Positions 1 through 5,202 of a DNA stretch of 5,236 nt are shown here, piece by piece. Made by a program: the position numbers and the translations under genes. Positions within the stretch are counted from its first letter, which is position 1. The number at the start of each line of letters is the position of its first letter. The notes beneath the pieces were generated by a model. That model did not search any database, was not told where the DNA came from, and saw only the letters and a list, made by a program, of their open reading frames with translations. This DNA comes from UBA1715 sp036752345 (GTDB lineage: Bacteria; Bacteroidota; Bacteroidia; Bacteroidales; UBA1715): assembly GCA_036752345.1 (NCBI GenBank), contig DAIOSV010000061.1, forward strand, positions 1 through 5,236, written 5' to 3'.

Positions 1-475
1 TGTCAGTAGAAGTAATCTTTGCTGCCTGGCTTGCGGTGTATGCTGGGTCGGTTTCGGTAATCCCTCCGGTTAGTACGTCAGCTGTTTTGGCATGCAAGGC
101 ATACGGCACGCTGAGTAATTGGCTTGTGCCTATAATGGTATAGTTAGAGCCTCCTGTTGGGTCTATCTCCGTTTTAATGAAATACGGACCGTTTGCCCAA
201 TCAATGCTTGCAAAATCATCGGAGGTGATACCTGTGCCTATTTCTACGCTTACCAAGCCGTTAGCATTGGAAGTTGGGGATTGTGTTTCAACATACACGG
301 CGGTTCCATTTACCGCACCTTGCAGGATACTTATTTGCATCCCTATTTGCGTATTCCGAACCAAGGAATCACCACTATTACGTATCACTGCTTGATAGCT
401 CATCTTTTCGGGACTTTGCGCCCAAAGTGATACTGTTACTACTATGCTTGCTAGAATTGTAAATAGTCTTCTCAT
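1..475 (-). CDS. MSYQAV-family secreted surface protein, 3' part outside window
   Basis: Translating the minus strand from 475 gives 158 uninterrupted codons that run off the left edge, so the C-terminus is missing. Residues 1-20 are a signal peptide (MRRLFTILAS..., hydrophobic core, WAQ at the cleavage region). The mature part begins SPEKMSYQAVIRNSGDSLV, followed by QIGMQISILQG (44-53), AVYVETQSPTSNANGLVSVEIG (59-80), IDWANGPYFIKTEIDP (91-106), TSQLLSVPYALHAKTAD (117-133) and ITETDPAYTAS (139-149). This motif order is that of a very common Bacteroidota exported family whose C-termini vary (collagen-like, coiled-coil or DUF1566-type tails); its function is unknown and probably at the cell surface. 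An in-frame ATG at 481 exists, but AGGAG (485-489) is only 3 bases from it and 9 from the ATG at 475, so 475 is preferred. It follows the upstream cargo gene by 12 bases and is probably co-transcribed and translationally coupled with it. Confidence 0.85.
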   Translation of the reverse strand, partial: MRRLFTILASIVVTVSLWAQSPEKMSYQAVIRNSGDSLVRNTQIGMQISILQGAVNGTAVYVETQSPTSNANGLVSVEIGTGITSDDFASIDWANGPYFIKTEIDPTGGSNYTIIGTSQLLSVPYALHAKTADVLTGGITETDPAYTASQAAKITSTD

Positions 476-483
476 ACGCATCG

Positions 484-490
484 TCTCCTA
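484..490 (-). promoter_or_regulatory. Strong ribosome binding site TAGGAGA containing the upstream stop codon
   Basis: The minus strand reads TAGGAGA from 490 to 484. TAG (490-488) is the stop codon of the small cargo gene, and AGGAG (489-485) is a near-perfect Shine-Dalgarno sequence 9 bases before the ATG at 475. A ribosome finishing the first gene stops directly on the initiation site of the second, which suggests translational coupling. The site also decides the start at 475 over the ATG at 481. Confidence 0.75.
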
Positions 491-1006
491 TTTTTTAATA
501 ATCTTGAATGTTTTTACTTCTTTCTTTGCACCGGCTGCACACTTACTCCACACTTTTACATAATAGGTTGATGGAGCAAGATTGCTCATAGTCAGATGTC
601 CTTTGTTGCCAACAATGGTTGTTTCTTTCAACAACTTCCCTTGTATGTCGTACAGAGAGGCGCTATACTGCACTGCATCTGATTGAGACGCATTGTAATG
701 TGTCTCAACTATAAGGTCATCGGTGGTAGGATTGGGATAGGCCAAAACCGAAAGGGTTATGCCTTCAGATTCTTCAAGTCCTGCTACTACGAATATTTCA
801 TAGGGTTGTTGCACGCCTTGCGTCATGGAAGCGTTTGTCGCGGTGTTGGAGGTATACACCACTTGGCCCACGGAGTAGCTTACCGAACCGCCACTACCGG
901 TGGCATCTTGGCCCGTTGCATTGATGCTCTCTTGTGCGTGCAATGCCGTGGTGAGTCCAAGTCCCAAGAAGAGGATACCTGTTGCTTGTAATTGGTTGTA
1001 TCTCAT
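488..1006 (-). CDS. Small T9SS cargo protein with type A C-terminal sorting domain
   Basis: A 172-residue exported protein. Residues 1-24 are a signal peptide ending LHA, cleaved before QES. The short mature region (25-75) contains INATGQDATGSGGSVSYSVGQVVYTSNT and MTQGVQQPYEIFVV, a motif set seen in many Bacteroidota proteins that are little more than this module plus a sorting tail. Residues about 83-172 are a type A T9SS C-terminal domain: LAYPNPTTDDLIVE (88-101), SLYDIQGKLL (117-126), MSNLAPSTYYVKV (140-152) and the terminal EVKTFKIIKK. Such tails direct passage through the outer membrane by T9SS and are usually removed by the sortase PorU. SKCAAGAKK (154-162) looks longer than the usual short loop and carries the only cysteine. 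The start at 1006 has only an A-rich, weak Shine-Dalgarno region. Its TAG stop forms part of the ribosome binding site of the next gene. The biological role is unknown. Confidence 0.88.
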   Translation of the reverse strand: MRYNQLQATGILFLGLGLTTALHAQESINATGQDATGSGGSVSYSVGQVVYTSNTATNASMTQGVQQPYEIFVVAGLEESEGITLSVLAYPNPTTDDLIVETHYNASQSDAVQYSASLYDIQGKLLKETTIVGNKGHLTMSNLAPSTYYVKVWSKCAAGAKKEVKTFKIIKK

Positions 1007-1088
1007 ATATTTCTTTATTTGATATTCGATTTTCCTAGCCGCTGCCGAGGTTTCTCAACTGAGCATTATTAATTTAAATACGAAATTT

Positions 1089-1096
1089 CAAATATA
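1089..1096 (-). promoter_or_regulatory. Candidate Bacteroidota -7 promoter element upstream of the cargo/MSYQAV pair
   Basis: The minus strand reads TATATTTG, an exact match to the Bacteroidota housekeeping -7 consensus TAnnTTTG. It lies about 83 bases before the ATG at 1006, in the correct orientation. No convincing TTTG -33 element is seen about 19-21 bases upstream, so the call rests on the -7 box and on its position in the gap after the previous gene. An 'ACG' and an 'AAGGT' upstream partly resemble the element shared by the two right-hand promoters, but the match is weak. Confidence 0.45.
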
Positions 1097-1158
1097 CACC
1101 TTTTGAAGATACCTTGGACGTGCCATTGGTGTATAAATTTGCAAAGAATGTATTTTAT

Positions 1159-1225
1159 TGGAGTGCCGGTTTTCGTAGGGAATGAGGAGAACTGAACTCC
1201 AGGAGACCCTCAATTGTTAGTCTCC
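1159..1225. other. Intergenic inverted repeats, possible weak terminator or leader structure
   Basis: The 278-base gap 1007-1284 has no gene. It holds two adjacent inverted repeats: GGAGAC (1202-1207) with GTCTCC (1220-1225) around a 12-base loop, and TGGAGT (1159-1164) with ACTCCA (1196-1201) around a 31-base loop. On the minus strand they follow the end of the KPxIYxYP gene, where a terminator would be expected. Neither has a clear U-tract, so a canonical Rho-independent terminator cannot be claimed. The rest of the gap holds the candidate -7 box at 1089-1096 and otherwise nothing recognisable. Confidence 0.3.
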
Positions 1226-1284
1226 ACATCCGACGGTAAACTATGGTGCTGGCGTTCTTTTTTAATAACTATTGTATCTGATTA

Positions 1285-2292
1285 CTATTTTAGAATTACT
1301 CCCCATTCCGTTACGGTATATCCTTTTCTTGTGAAGCCTTCAATTGTAGGTTCTTCTATGGTATCTTGAAGTTGGTTTTGCCCTTTAATTACATACAATA
1401 GTCTCAGAATATTTTCGGGTTGTTCTGAAAACTCTAATTGAATTGCACTGTCTATTGTACTTTTTGTTTGAGGATATATTGTATAATACTCATTATCAAC
1501 AAGACGTGGTATCCAATAATCAATAAAATCAGTAATCTCTTGTGCATTAAAACCATAGCTCGTCATATTCGTTGTAAAAAATTGAGTGAGTTCGGTCTTT
1601 GGTACCTGCCATCCCGCTTTAGTTTGCCACACTGAGGGTTGCGAACTTTCATAAAACAAATAGGTATATTCGTTATCAATTTTCCCGCTCGGCTCTACAC
1701 TAATATTCCAGCCTGAGTTATACTTTGGAATAGAGGTAAGCATACTTCCGCCGAGAGGGAAGGAGATATTTACTGATAATTGCATTTTTTCCGTAGGATA
1801 CATGTAGATATTCGGTTTCATTGCAACAGGACCTGTATGAACAGAAAAACCATACGCGGTATCGGTAGCATTGATAGCATACGCTCTTACGAAAAAATCA
1901 GTCTCGGATATTGAGATTGTAGCATAAAAATTGCCTTCGCTCACTGAGTCCGATACAATCTTTGAATCGGCAAGAGTTGGATCGTAATCTGTACTATAAA
2001 CAAATCCTTTTTCAACAATATCATCAGCTTTATAGGAAAGGATGGTACCGCTAACAACAATGGTTGTGTCTGTTCTATTTTCAGGATAATTTGTTTGAAC
2101 TTTTAATCCAGTGACAAAATTATCCGGCTTGTAAAAAATGATGCTGTCAACTTCTGTATTTACATTGTAAAAACCTACGACTGCACCATTTTTCATGATG
2201 TACATGGTGTCATTTTGCGCAAAAAGCGTTGAAAGAGACATCATGAAAGAGAACAGTATGGTTGCTTTCTTAATGTTATTTATTGATTTCAT
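1285..2292 (-). CDS. Exported protein with Fn3-like module and 'KPxIYxYP' C-terminal domain
   Basis: A 335-residue protein of unknown function. Residues 1-25 are a signal peptide (hydrophobic FSFMMSLSTLFA, then QND). Residues 28-54, DTMYIMKNGAVV...VDSIIFY, match a short motif found after the signal peptide of many Bacteroidota exported proteins. Residues about 62-155 look like a degenerate Fn3-type beta domain: VVSGTI, VEKGFVYSTDYDPTL and FFVRAYAINATDTAYGFSV. Residues 159-335 form a conserved domain recognisable from many bacterial hypothetical proteins: KPNIYMYPTEK, FPLGGS, SIPKYNSGW, YTYLFYE, TDFIDYWIPRL (254-264), YYTIYPQ and a final GYTVTEWGVIL. I know of no assigned activity. It has no T9SS tail, so periplasmic or surface retention is inferred. 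AGGAG lies 8 bases before the ATG, and the gene follows the cargo gene by 11 bases, so co-translation is likely. Confidence 0.85.
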   Translation of the reverse strand: MKSINNIKKATILFSFMMSLSTLFAQNDTMYIMKNGAVVGFYNVNTEVDSIIFYKPDNFVTGLKVQTNYPENRTDTTIVVSGTILSYKADDIVEKGFVYSTDYDPTLADSKIVSDSVSEGNFYATISISETDFFVRAYAINATDTAYGFSVHTGPVAMKPNIYMYPTEKMQLSVNISFPLGGSMLTSIPKYNSGWNISVEPSGKIDNEYTYLFYESSQPSVWQTKAGWQVPKTELTQFFTTNMTSYGFNAQEITDFIDYWIPRLVDNEYYTIYPQTKSTIDSAIQLEFSEQPENILRLLYVIKGQNQLQDTIEEPTIEGFTRKGYTVTEWGVILK

Positions 2293-2299
2293 AATTAGT

Positions 2300-2306
2300 T
2301 CTCCTA
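2300..2306 (-). promoter_or_regulatory. Strong ribosome binding site TAGGAGA containing the upstream stop codon (second case)
   Basis: The minus strand reads TAGGAGA from 2306 to 2300. TAG (2306-2304) ends the cargo gene and AGGAG (2305-2301) lies 8 bases before the ATG at 2292. The same seven bases and the same logic occur at 484-490. The flanking ends of the two cargo genes also resemble each other at DNA level (29 of 36 bases between 485-520 and 2301-2336). Confidence 0.75.
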
Positions 2307-2846
2307 TTGTTTAATGATTTTTACTGTTTTGACCTCTGTTGCGTTCGTATAACGGCATACGTAACTCCCCGGAGGTAGTTGGGTTACCGTAAGCCTTACA
2401 AAACTCTCATTGTTGATTTTCTGTTGTAGCATCACTCTACCCTCGAGAGAAATGATACGTATGCTTCCATCCATGTTTTCCATGCCTAACAAATTGATGT
2501 AGAGTACATCGTTAACAGGATTTGGATACGTAATCAAATTGCCAACACCTACCGGTAACTGATTCTCTAGACCCACGGTAAAGTCTTTAAAGCTTAGATA
2601 ATCCAATTCACTCAACGCATATATACCGGTAGTATTGTCGTTTTTATGAACCGTAACATTGCCCGATGAGAATGTTATCTTTCGCAAGTCATTTAAAGCA
2701 GAGGTAGTTTGAGCTCCGACACTTTTATTCACATACAGGGTTTGTGCTGTAACAGAAGACAGGGAAAACGCACAGGTTACAAGCATTACTACTCCCCCGA
2801 TTATTGCGTTCAACTGTCGACTTTTTCTCGTGTTTTGGTGTCTCAT
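2304..2846 (-). CDS. Small T9SS cargo protein with type A C-terminal sorting domain
   Basis: From the ATG at 2846 this is a 180-residue exported protein. A longer reading exists from TTG at 2894, but it would give a signal peptide with an extra 16-residue polar front (MQKHRFCLFAIKNRNH), so the ATG is preferred; its Shine-Dalgarno (GGA, 5 bases upstream) is weak. Residues 1-34 are a signal peptide with a basic front and core LNAIIGGVVMLVTCAFSLSSVTA, cleaved before QTL. Residues 36-86 (TLYVNKSVG...LNDLRKITFSSGNVTVH...YALSELDYLSF) match a common Bacteroidota module with two 'D(L/I)...(I/L).F' strands. Residues about 100-180 are the sorting domain: LITYPNPVNDVLYINL (104-119), IRIISLEGRVML (129-140), LPPGSYVCRY (157-166) and EVKTVKIIKQ. 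The protein probably leaves the cell by T9SS; its role is unknown. It lies 61 bases after the GldN-like gene and 11 before the KPxIYxYP gene. Confidence 0.85.
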   Translation of the reverse strand: MRHQNTRKSRQLNAIIGGVVMLVTCAFSLSSVTAQTLYVNKSVGAQTTSALNDLRKITFSSGNVTVHKNDNTTGIYALSELDYLSFKDFTVGLENQLPVGVGNLITYPNPVNDVLYINLLGMENMDGSIRIISLEGRVMLQQKINNESFVRLTVTQLPPGSYVCRYTNATEVKTVKIIKQ

Positions 2847-2907
2847 ATGGTTCCGGTTTTTAATTGCAAACAGACAAAATCTATGCTTTTGCAATGTAGT
2901 GATTTTG

Positions 2908-3930
2908 TTAGTTAAATTTCACGTAAAACATGGGAATCTTTTTCGTTTCCATGCTCTCTGTTTCCGGATTATATTCTTCAATATATCGAATAAGTGAAGC
3001 TCCCACAATGGTTTTCTTAATCATTCCGGTAGACACATTAACCTGCCACCGTTCTGAAAAAACGATTGATTTTATTTCAGACTTATCGATAGTTTTTTCA
3101 ACAACAGACACCACAGGAACATCGTCCTCGCTCATATATGAAACGGTATCAAGAGACGAGAACAACTCGTTTGCTTTTTCTTTTGAAAGAGGTTTTCTTG
3201 TCGTGGCATCGAAGGCTGGCACCTTTCCCGACACTACTTTTGAAATAATTGAACTCACCAATACGTTCCAGGTGTAGAGTGTGAATTGGGGGTATTGGTC
3301 GCATTGGGTATCAGGCGTATAGACAAACCCGTACTCTACTGTTCTATACTCTTGCAGTTTCTCCATTTTTGAATTGTTTTGATTGGCTATTCTAAAAACC
3401 GGTTTTTCAATCGGCCGAATGCTATCAACATCCTCGTTTCTATAATATGTTCGAATAGCATCAATTGCCACTACCTTTTTTGAAAACGTGAAACGAGTTG
3501 AATCGTATGACCAATCTTCGTAAAACGTTAGTGATTTGATTCCATTGGTTTCCATCTCTTTTGTGATGACGTAGAGTTTTTCTTTTTGTAAAGAATCGTC
3601 CCAGAGGTAAAGAGAATCAGTAGATCCACCAAGATTCGCTTTGAAATCGCGTAATGGAAGTGCAACTAAATCTATGGTATAAGGCGAAGCATTGATTGGT
3701 TGAAACACCGAGAGTTTCCCGTTTTCAATATTCGATGCAAGGAATTTCCCATAATCAAAATCAGATTCCGCTTTCATGAGAAACCAATTATTTGAACTAT
3801 CGGCAGTACCTGTGCCTGCAATAGGCATGGTATATCTGAATCGTTGTACCGGCTCAACCAAACAATTTTGAGCATAGGAATTAAAACTTGCGAGAAGAAG
3901 TAGTAGTAGGTTTATACAATGCTTTTTCAT
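2908..3930 (-). CDS. Exported protein with two GldN/PorN-like repeats
   Basis: A 340-residue protein. Residues 1-20 are a signal peptide (MKKHCINLLLLLLASFNSYA, then QNC); Cys23 does not sit in a normal lipobox. The mature chain is an internal duplication. Repeat 1 (about 60-183) has NGKLSVF, IKSLTFYEDW (131-140), AIDAIRTYY (155-163) and KPVFRIAN. Repeat 2 (about 222-339) has SGKVPAF (234-240), IKSIVFSERW (286-295), GASLIRYI (310-317) and KIPMFYVKF. The W-to-R distance (W140-R160, W295-R315) is 20 residues in both copies. The order 'GxxxAF/Y..., DT..., IKxxxxxExW, ...(I/L)..., P(L/M)FxVxF' recalls the C-terminal region of GldN/PorN, a periplasmic T9SS ring component; this is motif memory, not a search. 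The gene starts 10 bases after the membrane protein gene, so the two are probably one operon. It could instead be an unrelated beta-rich family; it is not claimed to be GldN itself. Confidence 0.8.
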   Translation of the reverse strand: MKKHCINLLLLLLASFNSYAQNCLVEPVQRFRYTMPIAGTGTADSSNNWFLMKAESDFDYGKFLASNIENGKLSVFQPINASPYTIDLVALPLRDFKANLGGSTDSLYLWDDSLQKEKLYVITKEMETNGIKSLTFYEDWSYDSTRFTFSKKVVAIDAIRTYYRNEDVDSIRPIEKPVFRIANQNNSKMEKLQEYRTVEYGFVYTPDTQCDQYPQFTLYTWNVLVSSIISKVVSGKVPAFDATTRKPLSKEKANELFSSLDTVSYMSEDDVPVVSVVEKTIDKSEIKSIVFSERWQVNVSTGMIKKTIVGASLIRYIEEYNPETESMETKKIPMFYVKFN

Positions 3931-3940
3931 TTGTCTTTCT

Positions 3941-4465
3941 TTAGTTTATACTTGTTGTATCTGTTTCTGATTTCATCTTTTGTTTGTTGATTCGGTACAC
4001 TATCTCCCAAGCGGCGATTGAGAGGACATTAAATAGGATTATCATTCGCCATACTCCGTAGGCGTCTACTTTTTCGAGATCTGCGGCTTCTAATATCTGC
4101 GAATACGCCACCAGCCACATAAGTCCCAAGGTGACTATGGTAACCACCGTTCCAATGATGATTTTCATTTTGGTGCTTGCGCTTAAAAGCACAAAGGCAA
4201 AACCGAAATTGATGAGAAAGAATGGTATGGTAAACCCTATTGCCATTCCACTTGTTCGGCTTCCACTGAGCATTATAGAAAAGATTGTAACCACAAACGG
4301 AAGCATGACCGAACACAACACAAACAACAGGTATTTGGCCCATCGGCTGAGTTTGATTGGGGGAACGGGTTCTCTGCATTCTTTTCGAGATTGAGTTTTC
4401 AACACTATTTTCACGAGAAGTACCGAAACTACAATGAGGAGAATTACTACGAGCAGGGAGAACAT
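3941..4465 (-). CDS. Five-helix integral membrane protein of unknown family
   Basis: A 174-residue hydrophobic protein with about five predicted transmembrane segments: 2-22 (FSLLVVILLIVVSVLLVKIVL), 44-66, 73-95, 101-121 and 138-158. A basic, proline-containing loop (TQSRKECREPVPPIKLSRWAK, 24-44) follows helix 1, and a charged tail (NKQKMKSETDTTSIN) ends the protein. There are no catalytic or transporter motifs that I recognise, and it does not resemble GldL. The ATG at 4465 is preceded by CTCCCTC and an A/C-rich leader with no Shine-Dalgarno, which is normal for a Bacteroidota leader gene. It is the first gene after the promoter at 4526-4533 and is separated by 10 bases from the GldN-like gene, which suggests a membrane partner for that exported protein; this is inference from spacing only. 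Confidence 0.8.
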   Translation of the reverse strand: MFSLLVVILLIVVSVLLVKIVLKTQSRKECREPVPPIKLSRWAKYLLFVLCSVMLPFVVTIFSIMLSGSRTSGMAIGFTIPFFLINFGFAFVLLSASTKMKIIIGTVVTIVTLGLMWLVAYSQILEAADLEKVDAYGVWRMIILFNVLSIAAWEIVYRINKQKMKSETDTTSIN

Positions 4466-4472
4466 GAGGGAG

Positions 4473-4496
4473 TTTGTTTGTTTGTTTGTTTATTTA
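4473..4496. repeat. Tetranucleotide repeat (TTTG)4(TTTA)2 in the leader of the membrane-protein operon
   Basis: The plus strand has four TTTG units (4473-4488) followed by two TTTA units (4489-4496) and more T. On the transcribed strand this is an A-rich AAAT/AAAC tract ending 7 bases before the ATG at 4465 and downstream of the -7 box at 4526-4533. It therefore lies in the 5' untranslated leader. It could aid ribosome loading, as A-rich leaders do in Bacteroidota, or vary in copy number by slippage; four units is short for phase variation. Confidence 0.7.
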
Positions 4497-4525
4497 TTTT
4501 TGCAGCATTTTTATTTATGAAATAT

Positions 4526-4533
4526 CAAAGATA
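4526..4533 (-). promoter_or_regulatory. Candidate -7 promoter element for the four-gene operon
   Basis: The minus strand reads TATCTTTG, an exact match to TAnnTTTG, about 60 bases before the ATG at 4465. No TTTG -33 element is seen. Instead the 13-base element AACTGAACGCATG (4566-4554) lies 20 bases upstream, preceded by an A-tract. Confidence 0.55.
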
Positions 4534-4553
4534 CCGATTCCCCACATACCATC

Positions 4554-4566
4554 CATGCGTTCAGTT
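4554..4566 (-). repeat. 13-base element AACTGAACGCATG, copy A (upstream of operon promoter)
   Basis: The minus-strand sequence AACTGAACGCATG is identical to copy B at 5124-5136. The match continues as nAnGGTnT, giving 18 of 21 identical bases, and both copies follow an A-rich stretch. Copy A contains the TGA stop codon of the acetyltransferase gene (4561-4563) and sits 20 bases upstream of the TATCTTTG box. Its position suits a -33-region promoter element or a regulator binding site; this is inference. Confidence 0.6.
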
Positions 4567-5043
4567 TATTTTTTTCATGTGTATCAATGCAAATGGGATA
4601 AAATCTTTATGTAATCTTTTCTCAATATGATAGGGCTTGTATCCCAACTTGCTATAAAATAAAAGTCCTCCTGTATTTTGATTAAAACAAGAAATATGAA
4701 TCTCTTTCGCGTGATACTTTTCAATCGCTATTTTCTCCATTGTTTGTATCAAATACCTCCCTATGCCTTTGCCTCTATAATCAGGATGTATAATCACATT
4801 GCCTATTGAACAATGTTCACCAATAGTTGCTTCATAAAAGTTTGCAAATCCTACAACTTGATTGTCTGCAATAATCACCGTGGAATCACTACGACTAATT
4901 ATTGATGCATGTAACTGCTCAATAGTCAATGGGTAGCTGGCTTTGGGAAACATGAAAAAGAGCTCATTCTCATCTTGTGGAAAACTGCAAATAGTCTCCA
5001 AATCTCCAAAATCAACATCTCTATGGGTCAGAGTATTATTCAT
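4561..5043 (-). CDS. GNAT-family N-acetyltransferase
   Basis: A 160-residue cytoplasmic enzyme of the GNAT fold, which moves an acetyl group from acetyl-CoA to an amine; the substrate cannot be told. N-terminal residues 7-45 include HRDVDFGDLETICSFPQDENEL and FPKASYPLTIEQL. Motif D/A follows: STVIIADNQVVGFANFYE, then IGNVIIHPDYRGKGIGRYLI, with the acetyl-CoA pyrophosphate-binding loop RGKGIG at 90-95. Motif B is ISCFNQNTGGLLFYSKLGYKPY (117-138), with the typical N...FY...GY pattern. The length is normal for a single-domain GNAT. A GTG one codon upstream (5046) is in frame, but the ATG at 5043 is preferred; no Shine-Dalgarno is visible. The gene stands alone, with its own -7 box at 5098-5105 and a separate promoter starting at its 3' end. 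Confidence 0.93.
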   Translation of the reverse strand: MNNTLTHRDVDFGDLETICSFPQDENELFFMFPKASYPLTIEQLHASIISRSDSTVIIADNQVVGFANFYEATIGEHCSIGNVIIHPDYRGKGIGRYLIQTMEKIAIEKYHAKEIHISCFNQNTGGLLFYSKLGYKPYHIEKRLHKDFIPFALIHMKKIN

Positions 5044-5097
5044 CACATTGGAACGTTTTTATGCATTGCCTTGCAGTTTACATTTTTTTACGAACCT

Positions 5098-5105
5098 CAA
5101 ATATA
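5098..5105 (-). promoter_or_regulatory. Candidate -7 promoter element for the GNAT gene
   Basis: The minus strand reads TATATTTG, an exact match to TAnnTTTG, 54 bases before the ATG at 5043. Copy B of the AACTGAACGCATG element lies 18 bases upstream. No TTTG -33 element is present between them. Confidence 0.55.
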
Positions 5106-5123
5106 TGAAAAAACTAGACCTTA

Positions 5124-5136
5124 CATGCGTTCAGTT
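5124..5136 (-). repeat. 13-base element AACTGAACGCATG, copy B (upstream of GNAT promoter)
   Basis: This is identical to copy A at 4554-4566, in the same orientation, 18 bases upstream of the TATATTTG box. It is preceded on the minus strand by an A-rich run and followed by nAnGGTnT as in copy A. The two copies flank the GNAT gene as direct repeats about 570 bases apart. Confidence 0.6.
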
Positions 5137-5162
5137 GGGTATTTTTCTTCTATATGCTCAGG

Positions 5163-5202
5163 AGATTCCTCCGTCGCTTTGCTCCTGCGGAATGACGGAC
5201 TC
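5163..5202. repeat. REP-like palindromic intergenic element
   Basis: This non-coding stretch has overlapping inverted repeats: ATTCC (5165-5169) with GGAAT (5189-5193), and TCCGTC (5170-5175) with GACGGA (5194-5199), so two hairpins compete. The wording 'GATTCCTCCGTCGC...TGCGGAATGACGG' resembles palindromic intergenic repeats that I have seen in many bacterial genomes. Only one copy is in this window, so its repeat status is inferred. No U-tract follows on the minus strand. Confidence 0.45.

Noticed and set aside
119..462. Plus-strand open frames opposite the left-edge gene, and similar ones elsewhere
   Set aside because: They overlap clear minus-strand genes with recognisable signal peptides and family motifs, and their own translations lack any recognisable domain.
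1134..1141. Plus-strand TAAATTTG matching the -7 consensus
   Set aside because: No plus-strand gene lies downstream; it would only produce antisense RNA, and such matches are expected by chance in AT-rich gaps.
2847..2894. Extension of the small cargo gene to a TTG start at 2894
   Set aside because: It would place 16 polar residues before an already complete signal peptide and has no Shine-Dalgarno; the ATG at 2846 fits better.
4029..4379. Second minus-strand frame inside the membrane protein gene
   Set aside because: Its translation is rich in H, N, R and Q with no motifs, as expected of a shifted frame; the five-helix frame is coherent.
4561..5136. GNAT gene as a mobile insertion flanked by 13-base direct repeats
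   Set aside because: There is no transposase, inverted ends or composition shift; the repeat positions fit promoter elements better than target-site duplications.
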